This document shows positions 45,686 through 57,700 of a stretch of DNA of 64,000 nucleotides, in pieces. Under the pieces are notes generated by a model. The model searched no databases and had not been told where the DNA came from. It worked only from the letters and a program-made list of their open reading frames with translations. Position numbers and translations under genes: made by a program. The stretch comes from Anisodus tanguticus (Eukaryota > Streptophyta > Magnoliopsida > Solanales > Solanaceae): NCBI GenBank assembly GCA_034509755.1, contig CM067553.1:46814110-46878109 (forward strand). The letters are read 5' to 3'. Position 1 is the stretch's first letter. Each line of letters begins with the position of its first letter.

Positions 45686-45689
45686 TACT

Positions 45690-47104
45690 TATTTCACCTT
45701 CTAGCAACGTATAAAATATATACATAGTTATCAATATATAATTTATATCCATATTAGTTAAATAATATTTGGTTATCGATATTAATACTGGTAACTAAAT
45801 ATTGCATACAGTTATACGGAGATTAGTATTGATGTACAATTTTATACTTTATATCAGATGTTATATCGATCAAGCAATACGGATTTTATATACCATGGTT
45901 AGTTTGCCTTACTTAACACCAAATGACCTCTTAAAATATATCTAATTGCAAATGTTTTAGAGTTAACATAATACTGATATTTGATTTTTTTTTGTTTCTC
46001 ACCTGATATATGTTCATTTTGGGGTCAGATTAATTTACTATGTCATATAGTCTCACTTTAGAAGTTGACGCAATCCTTAGAACAGACAACTACGCTTCAG
46101 GGTTTGGACCGAACTTTTGACTAAAGATGAAGAGGACAAGAGATACTTATTATTCCGTCACAATCTTTAGTGATGGTATTTAATTTTGAAATTAATACTC
46201 CGTCGGTCTCTTTTCAGGTGTTTTAAATTTGGTGGACCTAACATGTTAGGAATATAAAAAAAAATTGTGATCCTAAACTAATTAAATGTGTATATTACAT
46301 ATCAAAATATATTTTGAATTTCGTGGTCTAAAATGTATCATGTTATTTCTATTAAAAAGTGTCAGTAAAGGTATAATGATATTTTTGTATTATTACTTGT
46401 TTAGCTAACATTTACTAATCCCCCGATAATAAAAGGAGAAATAAAGCAACAATTCAGGAAATTTCGTGGCACACAAAATAAATGGTACTTGTTAAATCTT
46501 GATCCAAAAAATCTTGAAGTAATTTCGTTTCAGATGGATTTTGTCGAGTGTCGGAAAATTATTTGATTTCTTCGTCCTTCTAATTTGTTGTGTAGCAAAC
46601 TATTACAATTGCTTGCTTGAGATGCTTTAACAATTAGTATTTAATTTATTATACAGTCAAATCTCTTTATAACGGCGTCGTTTGTTTCAATATTTTTTGT
46701 TGTTATAGCGAATTATTGTTATAGAAAACATATAATATAACATAACATGAAAGATCGATTTCACAGAAAACACAGTTGTTTTAATAAAGTGTTGTTATAT
46801 AAGGTTGTTGTTATAAGATACACAGTTAATATAAAGGATCCTTAATATCACTGGGTTACCTTCGCATGTTGTAGCTATTAACTTGTCTTATTTTCGATAT
46901 TACAATTTTCATATTTTAAAGAAATTTTTGTGTAAATATCATTTGAGTAGACTGATAGTATTATAAATTCTTTATACTGATCAGGAATATACCTTAAACT
47001 CCAGCATTTATGATTCTTTTTACAAGATTAATACGTGTGGGTTTGTATGTACTTGCATACATAAAATAAAATTAATGGGTAAAACAAAAGAGTAGTACTC
47101 CATA
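45690..47104. other. Intergenic DNA with repeat remnants
   Basis: No gene is seen. A Stowaway-like left half starts at 46198 (ctccgtcggtctc). A block at about 46655-46830 ('ctctttataacggcgtcgtt' and 'gttgttataag') looks like a dispersed repeat. Confidence 0.35.
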
Positions 47105-47112
47105 TTACAAAC

Positions 47113-48416
47113 TAAGGGTGGTCAATGGAACGTGATGGGATTTGGGGGGACGGGGTGGGGGTCAGGATCGGGTTTGGCGGGATAGGGCGGGCCGGGATAT
47201 GGGGACGGGAAGAGGTCCCGTCCCGTCCCACATCCCGCCGGCAGAGGGGACGGGATTTGGGGGGACGGGTCGGGTATGGTCGGGTAGGGGATTTAGGGGG
47301 ACGGGTCGGGTATGGTCGGGTAGGGGATTTAGGGGGACTTTAATTTATTTTTTAGACACTTAATTTTAAAAATATATATATTTAAACAGTTAAATAATTG
47401 AACAAGATAGTGAAAAAATATTCCAAGGCTAATTGTCTCTTATATTATTTAATAGAAATATGTTTTTTTCTTGTAATACAATAATTGCAACTTTATTTCG
47501 TAGTTCAAAAGTTGCAAATCACATAGTAAAATTGTCATTAAAAATTACATATTAAATCATACGTTTTCTAATTTTCTGACAATCTCTTGAGGATCTTCTG
47601 TTGGAATTGGAAGTTATTGGTCAAATTGTTCAACGTCGCTTCCTGCTCCCTCTGATAAGATTTTGTTGTAGTTGTAGTCTTCTTCTTCATTGATCTCTGG
47701 TTGACCGCACCTTCTACGCTCCGCTATAATCTAATCTCTAAATAAAACTGCAATCTCCAAACTGTCTCCCGTCAATGAGTGTTTGTGCTCTCCTATTTGA
47801 AACATTCCAGCAGAAAAAAGCGCTTTCATAAGCTGTTGATGATGCTTGAATATTCAACATATCTCGGGTCATCTTTGATAGAGTCGGAAATGTCTTCCCA
47901 TTCGCCCTCCAGTATTTCAGCAAGTCTTCACGCCCATTTTTGTTGGCAATTGATTCGAATGGTACAACACCCTGTAAAACATAAACATCAAACTCGCAAA
48001 TTTGTGAAGAACTTGAACCACTATACATTCTATTTCGAATGCCTTGAATACTTGAAGCAGAAACCACATATTTTTTATAAGGTTGAAGTGAAGTAAAAGA
48101 AGATGGTACAGAAGCCGGTTGATTATTTGCATTTTGCTCTTGGTAATACATATACATATTTTTGCATTGTGTTTGTATGCTAGACATGACTTCTTCTTTA
48201 ATTGGTTCGTAAGTTGGTTCTTCAGTTGGGTCTGTTGAAAGTATTTCTAAACATTCATAAATCATTTCAATAAGGGCATTACAATGGGATGGGGCGGGAT
48301 CGGGACGAGCTCTAGTCCCGTCCCGAGTTCGAACCCTGCTACCAATATTTTTTATTTCGTATTTTAAAAGGGGGGTCGGGACGGGATCGGGCCGTCTCGA
48401 TCCACTGACAGCCTTA
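47113..48416. mobile_element. hAT deletion derivative, 1304 bp
   Basis: The perfect 8-bp TSD ttacaaac lies at 47105-47112 and 48417-48424. Termini are taagggtggtcaatgg on the left and, as reverse complement of the right end, taaggctgtcagtgg. Subterminal regions are rich in 'cgggacggg' type repeats. It contains a transposase C-terminal fragment on the minus strand (47738-48265). Confidence 0.92.
47738..48265 (-). pseudogene. hAT transposase C-terminal fragment
   Basis: A 175-codon open stretch ends with LLKYWRANGKTFPTLSKMTR, DMLNIQASSTAYESAF and RRAQTLIDGRQ, the hAT C-terminal dimerisation region. The catalytic core and the N-terminal BED zinc finger are missing, so it cannot encode a working transposase. 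The expected serine-rich SESAFS block reads YESAFF. Confidence 0.8.
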
Positions 48417-48776
48417 TTACAAACAAGCTATGAAAACTGCATTTACAAGGGGATTGAGATAGTCATTAACTATAAACAAAAGTAAATAGAACATATATAT
48501 TCCAATTACAAAATAATGCAGTATTTACACTATCATGTCATTTGAAATTCATCCAATTAAAACATTGGCTGGTCGGAGTTTGATTTTTGACGGTTTAAAT
48601 AAAATAAAAGAAACATCACAACGGTTCAACGGATCTAACCACGAGTTCATGAGTTCGGCAGAATTTAATGTTTTGGAGTAGAGCTCTTATATATGCTACA
48701 AATAGGTAAACTTATACCTTCAAAAAAAAGGTAAAATTATATTTTTAGATATATATCATTTTTTGATTACGTAAAA

Positions 48777-49116
48777 TTTATAACACATCTAAATTCCCGA
48801 TCAGTCTCTTTGTGTAGTTAGAATTCATAAATTCACTTCACAACAAGAAAAAAGAATATGAGCCGGATAGAAGAATGATCAACTCATCGAGTTCACGATC
48901 TAATGATTGCAAGTCCAAATCCCATACCTGCTTAATCGGGGTATCCACCAGAATAGAAGATAGATCCCAAACCATCTACAAAATGGGGCTAGTATTTAAT
49001 TTTGATTAGTTCCACCTCATTTTAGGGTGAAGACACAAAATAGTTGTGTAGCATAAATAATCAATTCTTAGATTATTAAACTTTAACTTACAGCTCCTTC
49101 TACTCTAAATTATTGT
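48777..49116. repeat. Left direct repeat flanking the plastid insertion
   Basis: About 340 bp from 'tttataacacatctaaattc' to 'ctactctaaattattgtg'. It matches 49477-49832 through its length, including 'gtagttagaattcataaatt' and 'tcccaaaccatctacaaaat'. By eye the identity is about 80-85%. Confidence 0.85.
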
Positions 49117-49470
49117 GGCATCATCCCATTTCGAGGACTCACAGAAATACCCCGGGCAGTGCCACAATCCGTTCGACGTACAACAATGTGTTGAACTACT
49201 TCAACAAATCTGCGAGCGAGATATCCAGTGTCTGATGTTCGTACATCAGTATCCACAACTCCTTTACGGGCTCCGTAGCAAGAAATGATGTATTATGTTA
49301 AAGAGAGTCCTTCGCGTAAATTGCTTTGAATAGGTAAATCAATCATTTGTCCTTGAGGATCCGACATTAATCCTCTCATACCTACTAATTGATGTACCTG
49401 AAATGCATTTCCTCTAGCTCCTGAGAAAGACATTATATGAACTGAATTAAAAAGGTCAGTCATCCTAAAA
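49117..49470 (-). pseudogene. rpoC2: Nuclear copy of plastid rpoC2 (NUPT)
   Basis: The minus strand reads VHIMSFSGARGNAFQVHQLV, GMRGLMSDPQGQMIDLPIQS, NLREGLSLT then a stop then YIISCYGARKGVVDT, and VVQHIVVRRTDCGTARGISV up to SPRNGMMP. This is an internal part of the plastid RNA polymerase beta'' subunit. One premature stop (TAA for Glu) and a few substitutions show it is not functional and has been in the nucleus for some time. Confidence 0.92.
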
Positions 49471-49476
49471 CATAGA

Positions 49477-49832
49477 GTTTATAACACATTTAAATTCTCG
49501 ATCGACCTCTTTATGTAGTTAGAATTCATAAATTCACCATACAACAAAGAAAAAGAATATGAGCTAAATAGAGGAATGATCAACTCATCGGGCTCACAAT
49601 CTAAAAATTGTAAATCCAAATTCCATTCCTGCATAATCAGGTTAATACCGTTCCACCCGAATAGAAGATAAATCCCAAACCATCTACAAAATGGGGTTAG
49701 TATTTAATTTTGATTAGTTTTACCTCTTTGCAGGGTGACGACACAAATAGTTGTGTAAGATAAATGATCATTTCTTAGATTATTGAATGTTAACTTACTA
49801 ACTTAGAGCTCCTTCTACTCTAAATTATTGTG
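49477..49832. repeat. Right direct repeat flanking the plastid insertion
   Basis: The second copy of the block at 48777-49116, same orientation, with scattered substitutions and small indels. It does not start TG or end CA and has no PBS next to it, so it does not look like an LTR. Confidence 0.85.
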
Positions 49833-50466
49833 TGCCTATTTGAAACTTTTTTACAATCAAAATTAAATATTTATCGATATACCTTCTAGTTATAGCTGAA
49901 TTTAAGTACACCTAAACTAATTATAATTATCTATTTACGGATTTGCTCTCAATAGTCAATTGGAAGAGTCAACTCATACCTAATGTTGAAATGGCACCAA
50001 TCACCATTATTTGGAGTTGCCACAACACAATAACTCTTCATGTTTGCCAACTTATGGTGCATTCAATAAACAGAATTGATTCCCGCGATTTACTGATATT
50101 AGTGTTGAGGGACCGGCATTACTATCTCCAGGAATAGTCTGGTGTAAGCCAGGAAGCTGAATATCAAAAAAAGAAAAGAAAAGAAAATAATTGATTCAAA
50201 TGCAAGCCCATATTAAAAGTTGAACTAAAATCTCTACCTTCTATAAAAAAAAATCCAAAATTTTAGTCCAAAGTGAATTCCAGACATATTCGAAAAATTG
50301 AAAGAATTTAACATATTGTATATATACATATATTTTTTATTTATATAGTGTAATTTGCAGCAAAAAAATGTCAATTCATGGCATCTCTTTTCGACAAGGA
50401 TGGTTCCATGAGGACTCCCTTTCTTTGATTTTTATTTTTTTTTTTATGTAATCTTGGTTTTTAGTT
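49833..50466. other. Intergenic DNA
   Basis: No gene is recognised. An open stretch near 49943-50137 has no family resemblance that I can name. Confidence 0.3.
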
Positions 50467-50475
50467 GTAAAAAAT
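50467..50475 (-). terminator. Pol III terminator of tRNA-Arg
   Basis: On the minus strand a T-run (attttttac) follows the tRNA 3' end by 8 bases. Confidence 0.7.
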
Positions 50476-50482
50476 AGGAAAT

Positions 50483-50555
50483 CGTTCACGGTGGGACTCG
50501 AACCCGCAATCTCCCGCTCCGGAGGCGAGCGCCTTATCCATTAGGCCACGCGAAC
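50483..50555 (-). tRNA. tRNA-Arg (anticodon CCG)
   Basis: The 73-nt cloverleaf folds with acceptor GTTCGCG/CGTGAAC (one G-T pair), D arm with the A box TGGCCTAATGG, anticodon stem CTCGC/GCGGG (one T-G pair), loop CTCCGGA giving CCG, and the T loop TTCGAGT in a B box GGTTCGAGTCC. One C-A mismatch is present in the T stem (positions 50 and 64). No intron. Nuclear type; a good Pol III T-run follows. It decodes CGG. Confidence 0.93.
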
Positions 50556-50780
50556 TCGTTGATCTTATTTGGGCAGACGCTGCTACTGATATATATGTTT
50601 TGATAGCATTACATGATTGTTGTGAAACAATCCCTACTTTATTAAAGAAAGGGAGAAGGTTGGCCCCCCCTTCTCCCCCCCCTGCTACTTTGAATCCAGA
50701 AATCATTTTTAATGAAAACATTTTCTTCCCTACCATGCACACCAAAATACTTTTTCTTCAATTTTATAAAAAATCACAAC

Positions 50781-51501
50781 TAGGGGTGTTCATGGGTCGG
50801 TTTTTGGTTAAAACCAAGATCAAATCAATGTAGTTGATTCTTTTATTATTAAAACCAAACCAAACCAAAATATAATACATATCATCTGTTTGGTTGTTGT
50901 CGGTTCGGTTTGATTCGATTTTTAAGAAACTTAATGGTATTTTTCTCTTTCATTTTTCCCCAATGATTAAGAAAGATTTTTTCATTCTTTTCCAACTTAT
51001 AATTTGTTATTATTACTTTTTTATTGTGGGAGATATAATTTTCTTGAATTATGGAGAAAATATCACTAGATCTATAAGCTTTAATCAAGTGAATAAAGTT
51101 TATAAGAAACACAATCTTTTTAGGTAAATCTCATAAATTTTTTTTTTTAATTAATGAGATTGAATTTCAAGGATCTCTTTTAGTTAGAAATGAGCTTAAG
51201 GTGTAAAGTTCATTAGCCTATTAGAGATAAAGAAAATTTGATAAAAAAGTAAATAAAATATTTTAAATTACTTATAAAAATTAATATATCTTATATATAT
51301 AATTATAAAAATTATGTCTATGATTTGTCGGTTCGGTTCGGTTTTTTTCTTCGATTTGTTTTTAATAAAACCAAAACCAAATCAAATATTATCGGTTTTT
51401 AAAATATTTAAAACCAAACCCAAATAATTATCGATTTATTTGATCGATTTAGTTCAATTTGCGGTTTAGATCGATTTCTAACCAAATCGTGAACACCCCT
51501 A
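50781..51501. mobile_element. Non-autonomous hAT-like element, 721 bp
   Basis: Termini are taggggtgttcatgg on the left and, as reverse complement of the right end, taggggtgttcacga. TSD: atcacaac (50773-50780) and ttcacaac (51502-51509). Subterminal regions contain repeated 'ggttcggtttggtt' and 'aaccaaaccaaa' types. No transposase. Confidence 0.85.
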
Positions 51502-51772
51502 TTCACAACCTAATTGATTACATATTACTAATAATCCCAACAATCTCAAATTACTAGCTAGATGATAACTATAAACACACATCTCGTGAAATACAACTCT
51601 AATAAGTAATTAGAGGCGGTCTAGAGCGCTTTCTATGAGTTCAACTGAATCCCATCAAGATTTTCGCCTCGAACTATGTACACATATCACACAAAAAATT
51701 TAAACATATACATAATAAAATCACACTTATTTTGTAAACCTAATAACTTGATCATGAATTCGCCACTAACAC

Positions 51773-54700
51773 TCAAACGTTGTTTCCTGAATTCATGAAG
51801 ACATTATACCAAAAAACCATATCATTGTTGAACCTATTCATGTCCCCATGTGCATTTGTAGATTGCACGTTCTCCTTATTGTTTGATTGAGTGTCATGAG
51901 AACTTGAGTTATTCTCTTGAAGGTCTTCTTCGTCATGACAATAATTTGGATGATAGTCAACAATATTTTGAGAATCTTGATAATAATTTGAATAAATATG
52001 GTGCTCCATTTTTTGTGATACATTTGTTGTAGTAGATGGTAGGTCATTGTGTTGTTTTAACCTTTTCTTCAAGTGAGTGTGCCAGAAATTCTTAATTTCA
52101 TTATCTGTTCTTCCTGGCAGTCTTGATGCAATTGCAGACCATCTGAAAAAAATAGAAAAAAAAGTCACATTTTGTTCACAACAACAACATACCCAATGAA
52201 ATCCCACAACGTGAGGTCTGGGAGGGTAGAGTGTACGCAGACCTTACCTCTACCTTGGTAGGTAGAGCGGTTGTTTCCGAAAGATCCTCGGCTCAAGTCA
52301 AAGCATAAGCACAAGCAAAGCAAGAGAAACAAAGCAAGAGAAACGTTCAAACCCGAACACGAAATTTAAAGCGGTATAAAAATAATGGTAACAAAAGCGA
52401 ATAAGCCATGATAGCGCGTTCTGAAAAAGAAAGCAGTAACTAATGCATGTAAATAAGATAAACAAAGTACACTAAAGAACCCACAACAACAGAAATCAAG
52501 CGACAGAGGACTATAAAGCAATACTATGCCTACTAGTATGATTGGCTAAGCAGGCCTACAATAATAACACTACAACTACCAGTTACTAGTTTGTAAGCGT
52601 AAATAGGACTACGCTAAACTACCTACTACCCTAATTTGTGTCCTCCACAACCCATATCTAAGGTCATGTCCTCAGTAAGTTGCACCTGCGCCATATCCCG
52701 TCTAATTACCTCACCCCAATATTTCTTCGGCCTACCTCGACCCCTCCTAAACCCGTCCATAGCCAATCTCTCACACCTCCGCACTGGTGCATTTGTGTCT
52801 CTCCTCTGCACATGCCTGAACCATCTCAACCTCGCTTCCCGCATCTTATCCTCCACCGATGTTACTCTCACTCTGTCACTGATATCATCATTTCTAATTA
52901 TATACCTCCTTGTAGGCCCACACATCCATCTCAGCATCCTCATCTCCCCCAATCAGCATCTGTATACGAGATAAGTGTAGACGTCGAATGACGGATATAA
53001 ATGTAAGCCAAAGTTAAGTGTCCCCTGGATGTACCTAAGAATGCATTTGAGTGAATTTATGTGCTCAATCTTGGGATTATGCATAAACAAACACACATGT
53101 TATACGACATACGTAATATCGGGTCTCGTGAAAATAAGATACTGAAGGGCCCCTGCAAGACTGCGATAGTGGGTCGGATCATCGTAAGGTGCGCCAGCCT
53201 CAACACCTAACTTAGGTTTAGTATCAATAGGAGTGGAAGTAGACTTGCATGAGGACATACCAGCTCGCTCAATGATCTAAGCTGCATACTTTCGTTGGGA
53301 TAAGAACAACCCACCTGCATGACGAGAAACAGCAATCCCCAAAAAGTAACTCAAGGGCCCCAAGTTTTTCATAGCAAACTCAAAACTGAGCATTGTCATG
53401 ATAGACTGGCGTAATGCATCAGATGAGGCAGTCAAGATAATATCATCCACATATAATAGTATGTAAGCCAAGAAAGATCCACGATGATATATGAACAATG
53501 AATTATCATACTTGCTATGAGAAAACCCAATAGTCGAAACACAATCTGCAAACCTCTTATACTAAGCCCGTGGGGACTGCTTAAGCCCATACAAGGACTT
53601 ATTCAATAAACAAACATGATGAGATATTTGGAATCCCTAAACCCCAAAGGCTGATACATATATACTGTCTCCTTAAGATCATCATGTAAGAAAGCATTAT
53701 TCACATCTAATTGATGAATGGGCCATGCTTTTAAAAGAGTCAAGTTGAGCACAATGCGAATGGTAGCCAGTTTGACCACCGGACTAAATGTCTCACCATA
53801 ATCCACACCAACCTGCTGAGTCTTACCATCACCTACAAGACGAGCATTATGCCTCACAAAAGAACCGTCAGAATTGTCTTTATGAGCAAAAATCCACATA
53901 GACCGAATAATATTAACATCAGATGGACGGGGCACAAACTCCCACGTCTTATTATCAATAAGAGCATTATATTCGTCGGTCATAGCAATTTTTCAATTCG
54001 GGTCATTTAAATCGCAAACACAGAATTACAGGGCAAGGTGATTTAAGAACATTAGAATTTAGATTAAAATGTTTTTTTGGTTTAACAATACCCCGTTGAC
54101 TACGAGTGATTGGTCTATGACTCGAGGGATAATTGGGTGGATTTTGGGAAATTATGGGACAAGTGACGGATCGGCGCGGCGGGAAGTGGGCTCTGCGGCC
54201 CCGAACTAGAAACTATAGCGATGGATCGAAGCCGAGACTGGCCTAGTTTCCGTATTGGGCTGGGCAACTGGCCCAATTACGGAAACTAGGGCAGAAGTTG
54301 GCCCAAGTACGGGACTGGAAACAGAGGGGTGAGACGGACCTGTAGGTCCAACGGGTAGTGGGCTCGTTGGCGGATTTTTGGTGCGGGATAGGTCTGAAAA
54401 ATGACGGATAATATACGGAGAAACAATGTCATCCAAAAATTATACGAACTAGGCACATGACTACTCACGTTAGCAAAGGGAAATTGAGTTTCATAAAAAA
54501 TAACATGGTGACTAATGATGATTTTATTAGAGGATAAATCAAAACATTTGTACCCATGATTAGACGGATAACCCAAAAATACACAAGGGGAAGAACGAGC
54601 ATGCAATTTGTTAATTGTGGTGGACGGAAACAACGGATAACATAAGCATCCAAATACCCTAAGATGTGAATACGAAGGAGTCTTATTATATAAGATTGGA

Positions 54701-57700
54701 AGGGGGGACGAATATGTCAAACCTTTGGTAGGAAGAATGTTAAGAAGATATATAGCCATTTATAGAGCACGATGCCAAAAAGAAAGAGGTACGGAAGCAT
54801 GAACCAATAAAGTTCGGACAATGTTATTTATGGTACGAATTTTGCTTTCGGCTTTTCCATTTTGTGATGACGTATAAGGACAAGAAAAATGAAAATTGAT
54901 TCCATTATTAGCACAAAACTCCCGAAACACCCCATTATCGTATTCTTTGCCATTATCACATTGAATATTTTTTATTTCCCGTTCGAATTGGGTTTGGATG
55001 AATGCTCTAAATTTTAAGAAAGTGTAAAAATGTGAGATTTTTTGCTATCGAAAAGTTCATAAAAATTTAGAATAATCATCCAAAAATAGAACATAATAAC
55101 GGTGACCCAAAGAACTGAGAACAAGAGACATCCATAAATCGTTATGAATAATATCAAATGGCATTAAAGTACGAGAATTAGAGTCTACAAATGGCAATCT
55201 AATAATTTTTCTAAAGAATAAGATTGACAAATCGGAGTACTACGCGTACCCTTACAAGAAATAAAATTGTTTTTATCTAAGGAAAACAAAATAGACGATC
55301 CCGGATGACCTAGACGAGCATGCCACAAGAAAGGAGCAAGGGCTGCAAAAGATGATGGCAAGGCTGGATTGGAGAGACCGGAGGTGGGCGTGATAGGATA
55401 AAGATTTCTCCAACTATCACATCTCATGAGAGGAATCCCCGTCTTGAAATCCTTCACAAAAAACCCAAAAGGATCAAATTCAACAGAAACAGAATTATCA
55501 GTGGTGAATTTACAGACAAACACCAATTTTTAATTAATTTAGGGGCATGAGAGGTATTTTTCAAGACAAGAGGTGGATGGAGGGGAGACAAAGTTTTATG
55601 ACCGTAACCACGAATTGGAATTGAATTGCCATTACCAATAATTATACCACGATTACTGCTCAAATTGGAATAAGACGAGAGAGTACCTTGGTCGAACGTC
55701 ATGTGGGTAGTGGCTCCGATGTCCATGTACCAATTTGTGTTCGGAGGATTTAATCCAAGTGTGCATCGCAACTTCAATGTCGGTAGGGGTGGTCCCGCGG
55801 TATGGTGGGCCTGGTGGGGCCGAGGCACAAGCACGCCGGCTTGCTGCCCCGGCCCAAATGTAGCTCTCGGGTTCCAGTTGCTTGATGGACTGGGCTTGCT
55901 AGAATTCTGAAATTAGGCCCATGTCGGATACGGAGCAGGTGGCGGGTAATAGGGGTTGTTGGGCCTAGGCCCACTGGCCCGGTTCCACACCCATGGGCCC
56001 CAGGGCTGTAGCTAGTTGGCTTGCGGCCCACTAGCCCCGAGGTCCATTGGCACCCCCGTTATTTCCACCTCGGTTTCCGTCATGATTTTTACCATTATTT
56101 TTGTAATTCTTACCCTTTTTGCCACCACTATTGTTGCGGTTTTGGTCTGAATTGTTGGAATCCGAGGGAGAGAAATTGGACTCGGTCATCATGATGACAT
56201 ACGCCCCAATGGTCGCTTTCTTAGCCAATCCGGCTTCTTCGAGCGTGAGCATGGAACAAGCCTAATAAAGTTACGGAAGAGAACTGCTCTAACGAAGAAG
56301 CGTCCTGATGCCAATATAGGCTTCAGAGAGGCCTGCAACCATCTAAAGAACAAGACGGTCGTTGGTAACGGGTGCACCCAACGTTGCAGAGTTGATCCGC
56401 CAATTCTTTCAACCTTTTGCAGTGTGCTGAAACGTTGGGGAAATCTTCCATGTTGACATGGAAAATTTCTGCTCAAGAGTGACAACACGGGAATTTCCGC
56501 CCACGTCGCATATTGGACATTTTCCATCTCAAGAACAATAGGGATGTGGTTCTTGATGTTGGAGAATGTAAGGGTAGGATGAAACATGTTCTTTGACGTA
56601 GACATACGAAAGAACATTAGGTGAATTAGGAATTTGGAAGAAAATTTGGAAAGAGAGGAAGATATTGCACGGAAATCGAGACGAGAAAGGGCAGTAGAAT
56701 TGTCTTTGTGAGAAGGTATTTTAGCCCTAGACTTCTGATATCATGAAAGAAATAATCTCTTGATTATTTTCATTAATGAAGAGGTATATATACAATTTAC
56801 AATCTCCAAATATGGAAAATCCTATTCATACTATACTACTAATATCCTAATTATACTTGTACAAGAATTCTACAATTATGGTAAATTTGTAAAACAAATT
56901 TGATTCGTGATATACTTCAGTCAAACTTTTTCTTACTAAAGGGTGTTTCCGTCATTTATGTTATTATTCATGTAACATAAGATTTCAAAAATAGATGCAT
57001 ACCCGAACACGTCCATCCTTCTTGGGCATGAACAGTGGCGGAGCCAAGATTTTTACTAAGAGATTCGAAAATATAAAAAAGTAAACACATGAATAATCCA
57101 AAGGGGTTCAATATCAAGTATATATATATATATATATAAATATAGAAGATAATTTTAACATTGTATAGCATAATTTTTCACCGAAGGGGTTCGGATCCTT
57201 GGCCCAACCTAGCTCTGCCCCTAGGCATGAGGACAATGTTCGATATCCAATATAATTAGAATAATTTGTTGTGCCGACCACAGTTTTTATTGAGAGAGTG
57301 AGCATCAATCTCACGCCTTGTCATCATATAACAAAATAGATTTTCCCCAGAACCCTCAGCCCGGGCACCCTCCTAGGGGAGGCCAACCAGAGCAAGGAAC
57401 CCCAAAGTCGTGTCTTGAAATGCATATCTTTTAAGAGTTTAAGTTTTATATATATACATCATCAATATAATCTTTTTTTTTTACACCATGAGGTCAGTTC
57501 CTATAGCTAGCTGTAGTAAATAGTGGCATGCATGAACAAGAAACTACGAAGAAGGCTACAAAAAGAGACAAGGTCCAAGTGATAGAATTCAAAAGAAGTG
57601 TGTTAGCTGTTGAATTGGTTTGATATAATATGAAGAATTATTTTATGAGAATGAATAATTCTTGTAAATACCTGTTTCCAAGAAGTTGATGCAGCTTAAT

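Noticed and set aside
47125..47363. Gly/Arg-rich plus-strand frames resembling a glycine-rich protein
   Set aside because: They arise from GGGACGGG-type subterminal repeats of the hAT element at 47113.
48777..49832. LTR retrotransposon with captured plastid DNA
   Set aside because: The direct repeats lack TG...CA ends, a PBS and a purine tract, so they are not LTRs.
50461..50745. Open frame ending SGAGDCGFESHRERF
   Set aside because: It reads through the tRNA-Arg gene; such peptides are a known artefact of tRNA sequence.
52636..52991. Two long plus-strand frames with MHLRHIPSN-like starts
   Set aside because: They are antisense to LINE ORF2; the same antisense frames recur at 7985 and 26115, as expected from repeat copies.
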